From Halanaerobium congolense (lineage in GTDB: Bacteria; Bacillota; Halanaerobiia; Halanaerobiales; Halanaerobiaceae), in NCBI RefSeq assembly GCF_004366375.1, contig NZ_SOEF01000008.1, forward strand, positions 1 through 64,000: a stretch of 64,000 nucleotides of DNA, given 5' to 3'. The stretch's first letter is position 1, and each line of letters begins with the position of its first letter. A model generated the notes under the pieces. It ran no database searches, had not been told where the DNA came from, and saw nothing but the letters and a program-made list of their open reading frames with translations. Of this stretch, positions 53,357 to 62,149 are shown piece by piece. A program made the translations under genes and the position numbers.

Positions 53357-54424
53357 TTACAAGATAATTAGTTCTTTAGGAGCGGAATTCAAAACCTCAC
53401 AGCCGTTTTCTGTAATTAAAAGATCATCTTCAATTCTGACTCCACCAAGACCCGAAACATAAATACCCGGCTCATCTGTTACAACCATCCCAGGTTTCAA
53501 AGCAGCTTCAGATGTATAAGAAAGTCTTGGGCTTTCATGAATTTCAAGTCCTAAACCATGACCCAATCCATGACCGAAGTTATCCTTATAACCCGCTTCA
53601 GCTATAAAATCTCTGGCGATTTTATCTGCATCAAAACAGCTCATTCCGGCTTTGATTTCAGCAATTACTTTTTCTTGGGCTGTTAAAACTAGTTCAAAAA
53701 TATCTCTTAGTTTATTATCCGGTTCTCCCACAGCAATTGTCCTTGTTATATCAGAGTGATAGCCCTGAACTACTGTTCCAAAATCAATTGTAACCAGATC
53801 GCCCATTTCAATTTTTTTGTCTGAAGCCACCCCATGTGGAAGTGCTCCTCTTTTCCCGGAAGCTACAATAAAATCAAAAGCATTGGCCTCTCCCCCCTGT
53901 TTTTTCATAAAAAATTCCAGTTCTAAAGCAACTTCTCTTTCCGTTTTTCCCGGCTGAATAAAATCAACTAAAAATTGAAATCCCTGGTCGGCAATTTCTA
54001 CCGCTTTTTTAATTTTATCTATTTCAAATTGATCCTTGATCATTCTCAATTCTTCCACAATCGAGTCCTGTGGATTCAAAGATTCAATCTTTAATTTTTC
54101 CTTTAATTTTTGGTAAGTTTTAAAATTTAAATCCTGGCTTTCAAAACTTAGATTTTTAATTTTTTTCTTTTTAAGCAGCTCCGAAAATCCTTCTGCAAAA
54201 TTACTGCTAATTTCTTCAATCACACAGCCATTAGTCTGATCAGCTGCTTGATCTAAATAGCGAAAATCAGTAATAAAAATGCTTTCATTTTGAGTTATTA
54301 AAAGTTTACCGGCAGTACCGGTAAATTGACTTAAATAACGAATATTTTCTTTTTTAGTCACTAAAAAAGCTTCTATTTGCTTTTCTTTTAATTTTTCTTT
54401 AAGTTTATTTATTCTCTTTTCCAT
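53357..54424 (-). CDS. pepP: Xaa-Pro aminopeptidase/dipeptidase (M24B)
   Basis: This M24 metallopeptidase has an N-terminal creatinase-like domain (about 1-120) and a pita-bread catalytic domain with metal ligands VTIDFGTVVQGYHSDITRT (two Asp), HGLGHGLGLEIHE (His) and VTDEPGIYVSGLGGVRIEDD (two Glu). It removes X-Pro from peptides. The frame opens at 54463, inside aroQ, but the ATG at 54424 overlaps the aroQ stop by one base and starts MEKRINKLKEK, 355 residues, which fits better. It precedes efp in a common pepP-efp pair. Confidence 0.94.
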   Translation of the reverse strand: MEKRINKLKEKLKEKQIEAFLVTKKENIRYLSQFTGTAGKLLITQNESIFITDFRYLDQAADQTNGCVIEEISSNFAEGFSELLKKKKIKNLSFESQDLNFKTYQKLKEKLKIESLNPQDSIVEELRMIKDQFEIDKIKKAVEIADQGFQFLVDFIQPGKTEREVALELEFFMKKQGGEANAFDFIVASGKRGALPHGVASDKKIEMGDLVTIDFGTVVQGYHSDITRTIAVGEPDNKLRDIFELVLTAQEKVIAEIKAGMSCFDADKIARDFIAEAGYKDNFGHGLGHGLGLEIHESPRLSYTSEAALKPGMVVTDEPGIYVSGLGGVRIEDDLLITENGCEVLNSAPKELIIL

Positions 54425-54870
54425 TAATACTTCCCCTTTCTTAAAACATCTTTTAGACCCCAAAGGCCTAAAATATAACCATAAGTTCCCATCCCACTAA
54501 TCTGAGCAACTGCTGCTTCTGCAGTTATTGATTTTTTTCGAAATTCTTCCCGGCGGTAAATATTGCTGATATGTACTTCAATTACCGGCAGCCGAACTGA
54601 GGCCACTGCATCCCTCAAAACAACACTGGTATGAGTCAGTCCTCCTGGATTAATAATAACACCAGCCAGTTCTTTATAGTTCTGATGTAAATAGTCAACA
54701 ATTTCTCCTTCGTGGTTGCTCTGCATAATTTCTAGCTCTAAATCTAATTTTACAGCTTCTGCTTCCAATTCTTTATTTAACATTTCTAAATTTTTTGTCC
54801 CATAAACTTCTGGTTCTCTTACACCCAACATATTTAAATTTGGTCCATGTATTACAGCCACTTTTTGCAT
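54424..54870 (-). CDS. aroQ: 3-dehydroquinate dehydratase, type II
   Basis: This 148-residue type II dehydroquinase has GPNLNMLGVREPEVYG (N-terminal, with the catalytic Tyr in the VYG), QSNHEGEIVDYLHQ and INPGGLTHTSVVLRDA and VEVHISNIYRREEFR (with the catalytic His). It converts 3-dehydroquinate to 3-dehydroshikimate. It overlaps aroKB by 19 bases and pepP by one. Confidence 0.95.
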   Translation of the reverse strand: MQKVAVIHGPNLNMLGVREPEVYGTKNLEMLNKELEAEAVKLDLELEIMQSNHEGEIVDYLHQNYKELAGVIINPGGLTHTSVVLRDAVASVRLPVIEVHISNIYRREEFRKKSITAEAAVAQISGMGTYGYILGLWGLKDVLRKGKY

Positions 54871-56456
54871 AAATATTCCTCCATATATTCTTGAATATTA
54901 TTATGATCAAATCTATCACTTAAATAAGTATCACCAATATCATTAATTAAAACCCACCACATTTTATTGTCGGCAATTTTTTTGTCATGAGCAATATAAG
55001 ATGCAAGTTCTGATGCCTCTATTTTATCAGAGGGGAAAAGCTGATAATCATAAATATTAATCAGCTCGATGATTTCCTGAAAAGACTCATTATTTAATTT
55101 GCCAATTTTATTTGATAAAAAGGCTGTAAAAGCAATTCCCATCACCACAGCTTCTCCGTGTTTATATTTGAATTTTTCTGCCGCTTCCACTGCATGACCA
55201 AAACTATGGCCTAAATTCAGTTTTTTGCGTAAGCCCTGGTCTTTGACATCATCACTGACATAATAATCTTTCATCTGCAGAGAAATTTTTGAGATTTCAA
55301 GCATCAGATTTTGGTCTAAATTTAGAAATTTATCTTTGCTTTCTTTAAGAATTTTAAAAAGAGGATTACCACCTAAAACAGCATATTTTATAACCTCACC
55401 CAACCCCGATTTAAGCTCTTCTAAAGCCAGAGTTTTTAACCATTCAAGTTGGTAATAAACAAGTTCTGCCTGATAAAAGCTGCCTATTAAATTTTTAGTG
55501 TTTTTAAAATTAACAGCCGTTTTACCCCCAACACTGCTGTCCAGCTGTGAAATTAAAGTCGTCGGCATCTGAATCAGTTTAATTCCTCTTAAAAAAGTAG
55601 CAGCCGCCAGACCACCGAGATCTCCAATTGTTCCACCACCAAAAGCAATTAAATAATCAGAACGGCTGAAATTATTTTCATATAAAAGATTATAAATTTG
55701 TTCTAATACTTTTAAATCTTTGATCTTTTCCCCAGCTTCCAGTTCAAGTTTGATCAGTTCAGCTGCATTTTTCTCTAAAAGATTGATAGTCGGCTCAGCA
55801 TGTTCAGCGACAACTTTTTCATCAGCTAAAAGCAGCACCTTTCTTCTTTTGATTTTAGCTGTTATTTTAGCAAAACTTTTTTTATTAAATTCCCGGTCAA
55901 TGATTACTGGATAACTTTGATCCTGATTCTTTATTTCAATGGTTAATTTTTGATCAGGCAGTTCAGAAATAATCAAATCTACTATTTCTGCAGCTGAATA
56001 CTTTTCGCTGTCAATATGAAATGGAATTTCTGCATAATATGAATTTCTTTCTTTTAAAAGCGACTGAACCACTGCTGAGGGCTGATCAACTTCTAAAAGC
56101 GGCCTCACTATCTCACTCTCTTTATTTCTTTCTAATACTGCTTCTGCAGTTATATCAAGACAAAAAGCCTCTGATTTATTAATAATCATCTTTCGGATTT
56201 CCTGATTTAAAACTGCACCACCACCTGGTGCAAGGACAAGATCTTCTTTAGAATTTAAAAGTTCGGCAATGACTTCTTTTTCTACTTTTCTAAAATATTC
56301 TTCTCCCTCTAACTCAAAAATCTGCTCAATACTCATTCCTTCTCTTTCAGTTATTAAATCATCACTATCATAAAACTTAAAATTTTTGCGGGCAGCCAAT
56401 TTTTTGCCGACTGTAGTCTTTCCCGCTGCCATAAAGCCAGTTAAAACAATTTTCAT
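54852..56456 (-). CDS. aroKB: Bifunctional shikimate kinase/3-dehydroquinate synthase
   Basis: This 534-residue fusion has an N-terminal shikimate kinase (about 1-165; Walker A GFMAAGKTTVGKKLA at 7-21, DSDDLI, APGGGAVL) and a C-terminal dehydroquinate synthase (about 175-534; YLIAFGGGTIGDLGGLAAAT, TTLISQLDSSVGGKTAVNF, GLGEVIKYAVLGG, LNLGHSFGHAVE). It carries two non-consecutive steps of chorismate synthesis. The same fusion is known in Thermotoga. It lies after a large hairpin (56511-56555) and the secretin gene. Confidence 0.95.
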   Translation of the reverse strand: MKIVLTGFMAAGKTTVGKKLAARKNFKFYDSDDLITEREGMSIEQIFELEGEEYFRKVEKEVIAELLNSKEDLVLAPGGGAVLNQEIRKMIINKSEAFCLDITAEAVLERNKESEIVRPLLEVDQPSAVVQSLLKERNSYYAEIPFHIDSEKYSAAEIVDLIISELPDQKLTIEIKNQDQSYPVIIDREFNKKSFAKITAKIKRRKVLLLADEKVVAEHAEPTINLLEKNAAELIKLELEAGEKIKDLKVLEQIYNLLYENNFSRSDYLIAFGGGTIGDLGGLAAATFLRGIKLIQMPTTLISQLDSSVGGKTAVNFKNTKNLIGSFYQAELVYYQLEWLKTLALEELKSGLGEVIKYAVLGGNPLFKILKESKDKFLNLDQNLMLEISKISLQMKDYYVSDDVKDQGLRKKLNLGHSFGHAVEAAEKFKYKHGEAVVMGIAFTAFLSNKIGKLNNESFQEIIELINIYDYQLFPSDKIEASELASYIAHDKKIADNKMWWVLINDIGDTYLSDRFDHNNIQEYMEEYLCKKWL

Positions 56457-56510
56457 CTGCTTCTTTCCTCCTCAAAATCTTCTCTAAAATTTATAATATA
56501 AAGAGCTGTA

Positions 56511-56555
56511 TTTAGAGAAAAATTCAGGGTTTCCCCTGAATTAAATTTCTCTAAA
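56511..56555 (-). terminator. Large hairpin between the secretin gene and aroKB
   Basis: An inner perfect stem AATTCAGGG/CCCTGAATT (56521-56529 with 56534-56542, TTTC loop) is enclosed by TTTAGAGAAA/TTTCTCTAAA (56511-56520 with 56546-56555). On the minus strand it follows the secretin stop by 20 bases and has a short U-run, so it likely ends or attenuates the pilus operon transcript before aroKB. Confidence 0.7.
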
Positions 56556-56574
56556 AACTGTAAATATCCTTTTT

Positions 56575-57927
56575 TTATTTATTTAAAATTTCTTCTATTT
56601 CTTGAGCAGTTAATGTTTTAAATCCTCTATTATCTATATTCGTCTTTTCCCCCTTAATCTCCTGCTTTTTATCTGCAGTATTTATTGATTCTATTTCAAC
56701 AGCATCTTCTACCTTAGTTTCATTTTCAGCAGCAGCTCCTCCAATGAATTCTTTTTCAGGTTTTTCAGTTATAATTTCAGGGGTAATAAATATTATTAAC
56801 TCTGTCTCAATATCATTTTTTTCTTCAGCTGAAAAGAGCCTTCCCAAAAGTGGAATATCTGCTAAAATTGGAACTTCTCTTACCGAGCGCAGCTCATCTT
56901 TTTTTATTAGACCTCCAATAGCAAGTGTTTCTCCGTTTTCTAAAACCACTGTTGTTTCAGCACTGCGGGAGTTAACAGCAGGCAGTCCATCTGCCAGGAT
57001 CTGGCCAATGCTGTTTACTGAAGGTTTTATTTCTAATAAGACTTCATTATTGTTTAAGATTTTAGGCAAAAACTCTAAAACAATACCTGCTTCAATATAA
57101 CTAATTGTTGAAACAGTCTGTTCATCTTCGATCCTTTCTAATTTGACCGGTATCTGATCGCCAATGATTAATTTAGCTTTTTTGCGGTCGACAGTCATTA
57201 AGCTGGGATTTGCCAATATATTAGACAAACCCTCTTCATTTAAAGCTCTTAATGTCTCAGGCCAGCTGGCTTTTAACTTATCTATATCCCCGGCTTCGTT
57301 TTTTATTATTTTTAACTCTGATAACTGGTTTGGATTGATTCCCAGCTCTTTAATCTTAGTTCGGCTTATTTCTTCAACTCTGGCTTTAATCATAATTTGT
57401 TTTTGCGGCTGGTCAATCTTTTTAATTATATTTTCTATTTCGCTGATATTGTTTTTCTCACAGCTGACTATTAGCCCCTCACTATTTAAATTAATTATTT
57501 TAATTTTTTCAAAATTAGCTATTAAAATATCAGCAGCCGCTTCTGAACTTAGATTCTTTAATTTAAAATTTCTGCTGATAACTTCTTTATTTCTTGCAGC
57601 TAACTTTTCGGCTGTACTGATATAAATTATCTCATTTTGGTAACTATAATCTAGATCAAAACTATCGGTTATTAAATCTAGAGCATTCTCGAATGGAATA
57701 TCATTAAAGATTACAGTTAGTTTGCCGGCAACTGAACTATCACAAATCAAGTTTTTATCCGCTGTATTTGCCAGCATTATTAAAGCAGTTTCTAATTCAA
57801 CATTTCTTAAATTTATAGAAATTATTTCAGCTGCACTACCATTTTCGATCTTTATGAAAGCAGATAACAGCAGTAAAAGAATAACTAAAACTAATATCTG
57901 CAGCAGCTGTTTATTTTTAGTTTTCAT
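56575..57927 (-). CDS. pilQ: Secretin PilQ/GspD-like
   Basis: This 450-residue outer-membrane secretin has an N-terminal signal/anchor (about 8-28), STN and N domains (about 35-190, LRNVELETALIMLANTADKN, then ITDSFDLDYSYQNEIIYI) and the secretin domain (about 190-400, QKQIMIKARVEEISRTKIKELGI to LLGRLFSAEEKNDIETELIIFITPEI). A charged tail ends in VEDAVEIESINTADKKQ. It needs an outer membrane. It is smaller than typical PilQ. It is the last gene of the pilus/secretion operon. Confidence 0.9.
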   Translation of the reverse strand: MKTKNKQLLQILVLVILLLLLSAFIKIENGSAAEIISINLRNVELETALIMLANTADKNLICDSSVAGKLTVIFNDIPFENALDLITDSFDLDYSYQNEIIYISTAEKLAARNKEVISRNFKLKNLSSEAAADILIANFEKIKIINLNSEGLIVSCEKNNISEIENIIKKIDQPQKQIMIKARVEEISRTKIKELGINPNQLSELKIIKNEAGDIDKLKASWPETLRALNEEGLSNILANPSLMTVDRKKAKLIIGDQIPVKLERIEDEQTVSTISYIEAGIVLEFLPKILNNNEVLLEIKPSVNSIGQILADGLPAVNSRSAETTVVLENGETLAIGGLIKKDELRSVREVPILADIPLLGRLFSAEEKNDIETELIIFITPEIITEKPEKEFIGGAAAENETKVEDAVEIESINTADKKQEIKGEKTNIDNRGFKTLTAQEIEEILNK

Positions 57928-58672
57928 TTACTTCCTCCTTCCAGAGGCTGATTTTTATTGTTTCATTTTGATAACTAATAGTAATTTCCTGTTTTTTTAT
58001 GGCTTCTATCTTAAATATATCTATCTTATCCTTTTCTTGCTTCAAAATATTTTTACCCTGATAAAGAAAAAGTGCAGAAGCGCTGTTCTCATTTTTTATT
58101 ATTCCAAGCAGTTTAAAGGGTAATTTGATTTTTTGTAACTGCTCCTTCTGCTCTTTCTCTACAGAAGCTAACTTCACAGAATCATTTTTTTTGTCATTTG
58201 GAAAAAGTTCAGCAGCTGATTTATCTTTAAACTTTAGTTTTTCTGCAATTATGTTTTTTTCTAAGAAAATCAGTTCTTTTCTCTGCTGATTTTTAGAGTT
58301 TAATTCAATTTTGGCTGCTTTTGTTTCTGCTTGGGCAGAAATCGCAAATGGATCTTTTATTTCACTAATTAAAGCAATGCTTTTAATTTCTTTTTTTTCA
58401 GCCTTTTCTTTTACTCCTGCAGCCTGCTTTTTACTTTCTTTCAACATCTTTTCCTCTTTTCGTTGCTGATTCTTTGCCTGCACTACTTTTTCTTCTTCTT
58501 CACCTTTCTTTTTTTTATTAAAAAACAACTCATCTGCTGAACTTTTATCTTTATTAAATAATTCTAGAAGAGAATGATCTGCTGTTTTAATGTAGTTTGA
58601 GACCAGAATTACAAGCAGGATAACTGTTAGCACAATTAAAATTATTTTTTTATTAAGAACTATTTTTTTCAT
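57917..58672 (-). CDS. PilP/GspC-like inner-membrane protein
   Basis: This 251-residue protein has a single N-terminal membrane segment (about 8-28), a long Lys/Glu-rich linker (about 38-150) with an IKDPFAISAQ motif typical of PilP/GspC proteins, and a C-terminal beta-rich domain (about 170-250, LPFKLLGIIKNENSASALFLYQGKN). This suits a homology-region domain that connects the inner-membrane platform to the secretin. It overlaps the secretin gene by 11 bases. The identification is by position and pattern. Confidence 0.65.
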   Translation of the reverse strand: MKKIVLNKKIILIVLTVILLVILVSNYIKTADHSLLELFNKDKSSADELFFNKKKKGEEEEKVVQAKNQQRKEEKMLKESKKQAAGVKEKAEKKEIKSIALISEIKDPFAISAQAETKAAKIELNSKNQQRKELIFLEKNIIAEKLKFKDKSAAELFPNDKKNDSVKLASVEKEQKEQLQKIKLPFKLLGIIKNENSASALFLYQGKNILKQEKDKIDIFKIEAIKKQEITISYQNETIKISLWKEEVNEN

Positions 58673-59129
58673 TTTTGATCAGCTCATTTTTTAGTTTTAA
58701 GAAGAAAAATAACTTATTACCATTATTTTTAATTTTAAACTCAGTTATTTCTAATTGATTCTGCTCCAGCTCCAAATATTGAATAAATTTCAATATTGAA
58801 TGAAAATCACCCTTAAGATTTAAATTAAGTTCAGTTTGAGCACTGCTTAAATCAACTAAAACTAAATTTAACTTTTTTGACTGCTCAATTATTTCTGCAG
58901 TATTTTTTTTAAGAGTAACTGCCTTATTTCTCAGGTCTGGCCTCAACTTAAGCTGATTTTTATATTTTCTTTTTAATTTTTCATTCTGCAGCCGCTGATT
59001 TTTTATTTGACTCTGCAGGAGTTCCTTTTTATTTAAAAAATTTCTGCTGGCTGCTGTTTGAACTATAAAAACAATTAAGAGCAGAACAATCAACAGCAGT
59101 CTTATTAATTTCTCATTTTTAAATTTCAT
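58653..59129 (-). CDS. PilO/GspM-like inner-membrane protein
   Basis: This protein has one N-terminal membrane segment (about 9-27), a coiled coil (about 30-80) and a periplasmic ferredoxin-like domain (about 95-155, GDFHSILKFIQYLELEQNQLEI), the PilO pattern. The frame opens at GTG 59138; the ATG at 59129 with GAGGGTGG is preferred, giving 158 residues. It overlaps the next gene by 20 bases. Low sequence similarity makes the name tentative. Confidence 0.65.
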   Translation of the reverse strand: MKFKNEKLIRLLLIVLLLIVFIVQTAASRNFLNKKELLQSQIKNQRLQNEKLKRKYKNQLKLRPDLRNKAVTLKKNTAEIIEQSKKLNLVLVDLSSAQTELNLNLKGDFHSILKFIQYLELEQNQLEITEFKIKNNGNKLFFFLKLKNELIKNEKNSS

Positions 59130-59156
59130 TAATTCCACCCTCTATCCTGCAGTAAT

Positions 59157-59618
59157 TCATTCTAAAGTTTTTAGTTCAAGCTCAAAATAAATTTTATCTT
59201 TTTGGTTGATTTTAAGTAATCTTAAATCTTTAAATTTCTGATCTGCTTTTAACTTTTCTATTAACTTAAAAATCATTTTTTGTTCTAAACTTACAGCCGT
59301 AAGCTTGATTCCACTTTCTTTAAAATGAATCGAATTAAAGATTATATCTTCAGCCGCTTGCGCCAGCTGTATTAATAAAATAGAATATTTATTTTTACTG
59401 CTCTCAGCTTTTTCGTTCCCTAAATTATTAATTAAAAGCTGATACTTTGATTTTTCCTTATTTAAATTCTCTAAATCAACCTTGAGCCGCTGCACTTTTT
59501 TATTAAAAATAAAATTAATACTGGTTGTTAAAACCACTAGAATCAACAGTAATATAGTTATATTCTTAATCAATATTAAAAGTTGATCATAATGTCTTTC
59601 TTTAAAGATTATTGACAT
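59157..59618 (-). CDS. PilN-like inner-membrane protein
   Basis: This 153-residue protein has a short cytoplasmic N-terminus, one membrane helix (about 16-36), a coiled-coil stretch and a small alpha/beta periplasmic domain (about 90-153, FNSIHFKESGIKLTAVSLEQK). It fits PilN in the PilMNO platform, placed between the PilM-like and PilO-like genes and overlapping the former by 10 bases. No N-terminal FNL-type motif was recognised. Confidence 0.6.
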   Translation of the reverse strand: MSIIFKERHYDQLLILIKNITILLLILVVLTTSINFIFNKKVQRLKVDLENLNKEKSKYQLLINNLGNEKAESSKNKYSILLIQLAQAAEDIIFNSIHFKESGIKLTAVSLEQKMIFKLIEKLKADQKFKDLRLLKINQKDKIYFELELKTLE

Positions 59619-60352
59619 TTTTCAATACTCCAGAGCATTGAAGTTAGAAAAACAAAATCTTCATCTTCTAAATCCATAAACTCTTCTAAATTTAAGAGCG
59701 AACTCTTTCCTGCTAATACTTTCAGCTTGATATTTTTATTATTCAAATAATACTTTTGAGTCTTATCAATTTCACTCTGCAGCTCAGCTGGAGAAATTGA
59801 GGCCTGTAATAAATCTAACTTTTTATTTACGGCTGTCAGCATAGTATAACTACCATTTATTTTGTAGTATAAGAGATAATTTGATTGAGCTACAACTTTA
59901 TTAACAGTATTAAAAACAGCAACCGGCAGAGCTGAAATAAAATAATTATTTTTATATTTATCCAGATTTTCAGTTATACTGTCCAGCAGTGTTTTCTCTG
60001 CTGCAAAGAATTTAATTTCTCTTTCTTTTGTTTTCTCAGAAACTATTTCTAAATAATCATAGTAAAATTCTTCTTCAAAATTTTCTTTTACCTCAGCAAA
60101 TTTACTCAATATGTTATCCTCACTAATTCGATAAGGATTTTTTTCAGCTAGAGGAGCTGAATGATAAAATAAAGATGCTGCTGGTAATAAAACTACATAA
60201 TGACAGTTATAGTTAAACTTTTTTATTTTACCTATTGCTGATATTTCATTTATTCCGTCCATAAAATGGATCTGATCATTTTTAGCTCTTACAACAAGAT
60301 TTTTTAAAGTATTTTCTGTTGGAATTGTTACTGAATAATAATTATTTAACAT
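59609..60352 (-). CDS. PilM/GspL-like protein, not clearly recognised
   Basis: This 247-residue soluble protein lies where PilM (or the cytoplasmic half of GspL) is expected, before the PilN-like gene. It has a mixed alpha/beta sequence (FNYNCHYVVLLPAASLFYH, NYFISALPVAVFNTVNKVV, NYLLYYKINGSYTMLTAVN) compatible with a divergent actin-like fold, but I see no ATP-binding DxG or phosphate motifs. No membrane segment. The function is inferred from position only. Confidence 0.45.
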   Translation of the reverse strand: MLNNYYSVTIPTENTLKNLVVRAKNDQIHFMDGINEISAIGKIKKFNYNCHYVVLLPAASLFYHSAPLAEKNPYRISEDNILSKFAEVKENFEEEFYYDYLEIVSEKTKEREIKFFAAEKTLLDSITENLDKYKNNYFISALPVAVFNTVNKVVAQSNYLLYYKINGSYTMLTAVNKKLDLLQASISPAELQSEIDKTQKYYLNNKNIKLKVLAGKSSLLNLEEFMDLEDEDFVFLTSMLWSIEKCQ

Positions 60353-60354
60353 AG

Positions 60355-60738
60355 CTATTCACTCCTATATATTTTTTTATCTATTATTTTAAAATCTTCT
60401 TTACTAAGCTTCATTTCAGCGTTATAGGGAATCACATCATCCAAATAAGTATAAAAATAAATATAATTACTGTCCTCCTCTCCTCTCAGCCTGAGCTCTA
60501 TTTCATTATCTAAATAAATTTTTTGATTACAGAGCTTAGACTTATTTTTTAAAAAATATAACTGGTACTGCAGTCCAGATTCAACTGCTTCTTTATTTTG
60601 AGCAGCCTTAATTCTGCTGCTTAAAATCCTATAGTTTATTTTTTGTTCCTGAATCACTAAGGGTATAAACAGTGCAATTAGAGTTATTAAAATTAAGTTA
60701 AGGAATAAAACATAACCGGCCTGGTTTTTTAATTTCAT
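60355..60738 (-). CDS. PilX/GspK-like minor pseudopilin
   Basis: This protein has an N-terminal hydrophobic helix beginning QAGYVLFLNLILITLIALFI, i.e. Gly followed by the N-terminal Tyr of a prepilin-like helix but without the Glu5 of major pilins, as in GspK/PilX. A periplasmic part of about 95 residues follows. The frame opens at GTG 60750; the ATG at 60738 gives 127 residues. It ends 2 bases before the PilM-like gene. Confidence 0.6.
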   Translation of the reverse strand: MKLKNQAGYVLFLNLILITLIALFIPLVIQEQKINYRILSSRIKAAQNKEAVESGLQYQLYFLKNKSKLCNQKIYLDNEIELRLRGEEDSNYIYFYTYLDDVIPYNAEMKLSKEDFKIIDKKIYRSE

Positions 60739-60757
60739 TTTATGACCCACTTTTTAT

Positions 60758-61288
60758 TTAAATTTTAATCAGTCTGCTGACAGTTAATTTTTTAATACCG
60801 CTTTTCATTTTTTCTTTAACGGTTAAGCTTATTTTTAACAAACCGGGTTTAACAATTTCAAAACTCAAATCATCAATTCCATCAAATAAAGAAAGATTTC
60901 TGCCAAAATCTTTATAATTTAAGTCACTGCCGCCAATGCTTCGCCCTAAATTGTCATTACCATTGCTCTGATAGACATTAAACTTTAACCACTGATATTC
61001 TTCGTTATAATAACTAAAAATATCTAGTTGATGCTGGTCAATTATTTCTACTTTTTTAGAACTCTTAATCTGATCAGCAATAAAATCAACTGCAAGATAG
61101 GCATCAAGCTGCCAGGCATTATTTAAACTAAAAAAATCATTTTGCTGATAAATATCTACCAGCAGCTGTAGAAAGACTGCCGCCAGCAGAGAAGAAATAG
61201 TGATAACCAGCATCATTTCTAAAAGGCTGAAACCTGCTTCGTTACTAAAATCAGCTGATTTAGCGATAGAGCAAGCTGAAAAGTTCAT
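60758..61288 (-). CDS. PilW/GspJ-like minor pseudopilin
   Basis: This pseudopilin has the prepilin cleavage site NEAG-FSLLEMMLVITISSLL (cut after Gly, Glu at position 5 of the mature helix). The mature region of about 155 residues is predicted beta-rich (DDLSFEIVKPGLLKISLTV at the end). The frame opens at 61327, but the ATG at 61288, with AGGAG 7 bases upstream, gives 176 residues and overlaps the preceding gene by 29 bases. Confidence 0.72.
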   Translation of the reverse strand: MNFSACSIAKSADFSNEAGFSLLEMMLVITISSLLAAVFLQLLVDIYQQNDFFSLNNAWQLDAYLAVDFIADQIKSSKKVEIIDQHQLDIFSYYNEEYQWLKFNVYQSNGNDNLGRSIGGSDLNYKDFGRNLSLFDGIDDLSFEIVKPGLLKISLTVKEKMKSGIKKLTVSRLIKI

Positions 61289-61670
61289 TTTGATGCTCCT
61301 CATTCTGACAGTTAAATTTAACCTCAATTTTTAGTTTATATAAGCCTTCATATCTAATCCCATCTTCAAGATAGGGAATAATTTCAACTCTGGTCATTTC
61401 GTAATTTTTAGGCAGCGACTCACTTTCCAATATTTCTAAATTTCTGATAAAGCTATTACTGCTGTCTTCAATCCCTTCCTGGATATGGTCTCTATTTTTA
61501 TATGCTTCAAGTACAGATTCTGTCCAATTGACAGCTGCATTTTTATCAGCTAAAAAACCCTGGACCTCCAAACCTGTTTTAATAGTCCTGCTCATTACCG
61601 CCAGCACAACACCTGCCAGTGAGATTGTGATTATAACCTCCAGCAGTGAAAAACCTTCATTATTTTTCAA
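61260..61670 (-). CDS. PilV/GspI-like minor pseudopilin
   Basis: This 136-residue pseudopilin starts MKNNEG-FSLLEVIITISLAGVVL, with the cut after Gly6 and mature Glu5. The short mature domain and the position between a GspH-like and a GspJ-like gene fit GspI/PilV. It overlaps both neighbours (11 bases upstream, 29 downstream), as in tightly coupled pseudopilin operons. Confidence 0.75.
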   Translation of the reverse strand: MKNNEGFSLLEVIITISLAGVVLAVMSRTIKTGLEVQGFLADKNAAVNWTESVLEAYKNRDHIQEGIEDSSNSFIRNLEILESESLPKNYEMTRVEIIPYLEDGIRYEGLYKLKIEVKFNCQNEEHQNELFSLLYR

Positions 61671-62145
61671 CTCTAACCCTCCCTAGTTGATTGACTGTAA
61701 CTTTATATTTTTCGGCATTTGGGTGTGCTTTAGCCAGGCCTACTGTTCCTCCACGAGCAGTTGCAGTATTATTAAACCTAATCCACTCATAATATTCTGC
61801 TTCTACAACTTTTAAACTTAGTGTTTTATATAAGATTAAATCAGAAGAATAATAGCCCTTTTTCTTAATTATTTTTTGATCATTTTCTTTAACATAAAAG
61901 TAATAGGGGATTTTATTAGCGGCACTACTTTCTTTGACCGTGTAAATTCTGAAAATATAGGTCTGATTATCTAAGATTGCCTTATTCCTCGCCCACCTGA
62001 GGTCTGCTGCCAGGCTATCTAACTGCTGTTTTATTTCAAAATCACTTTTAAGCTGTGGTCTAAAACTAATCGTTAATAAAATCCCCATAATTGTAATTAC
62101 TAATAATAACTCAATTAAGCTAAAGCCTCCTTCATATTTTTTCAT
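61660..62145 (-). CDS. GspH/FimT-like pseudopilin
   Basis: This 161-residue pseudopilin has the prepilin start MKKYEGG-FSLIELLLVITIMGIL, then LDSLAADLRWARNKAILDNQ, a hallmark of GspH/FimT. A C-terminal ending RVRVEK follows NTATARGGTVGL. It starts 4 bases after the major pilin-like gene and overlaps the next by 11. Confidence 0.8.
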   Translation of the reverse strand: MKKYEGGFSLIELLLVITIMGILLTISFRPQLKSDFEIKQQLDSLAADLRWARNKAILDNQTYIFRIYTVKESSAANKIPYYFYVKENDQKIIKKKGYYSSDLILYKTLSLKVVEAEYYEWIRFNNTATARGGTVGLAKAHPNAEKYKVTVNQLGRVRVEK

Positions 62146-62149
62146 CTAC

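Noticed and set aside
57164-57625. Long plus-strand frame opposite the secretin gene (153 codons)
   Set aside because: It is a shadow of the coding strand caused by hydrophobic-residue codon composition, with no Shine-Dalgarno or family motifs.
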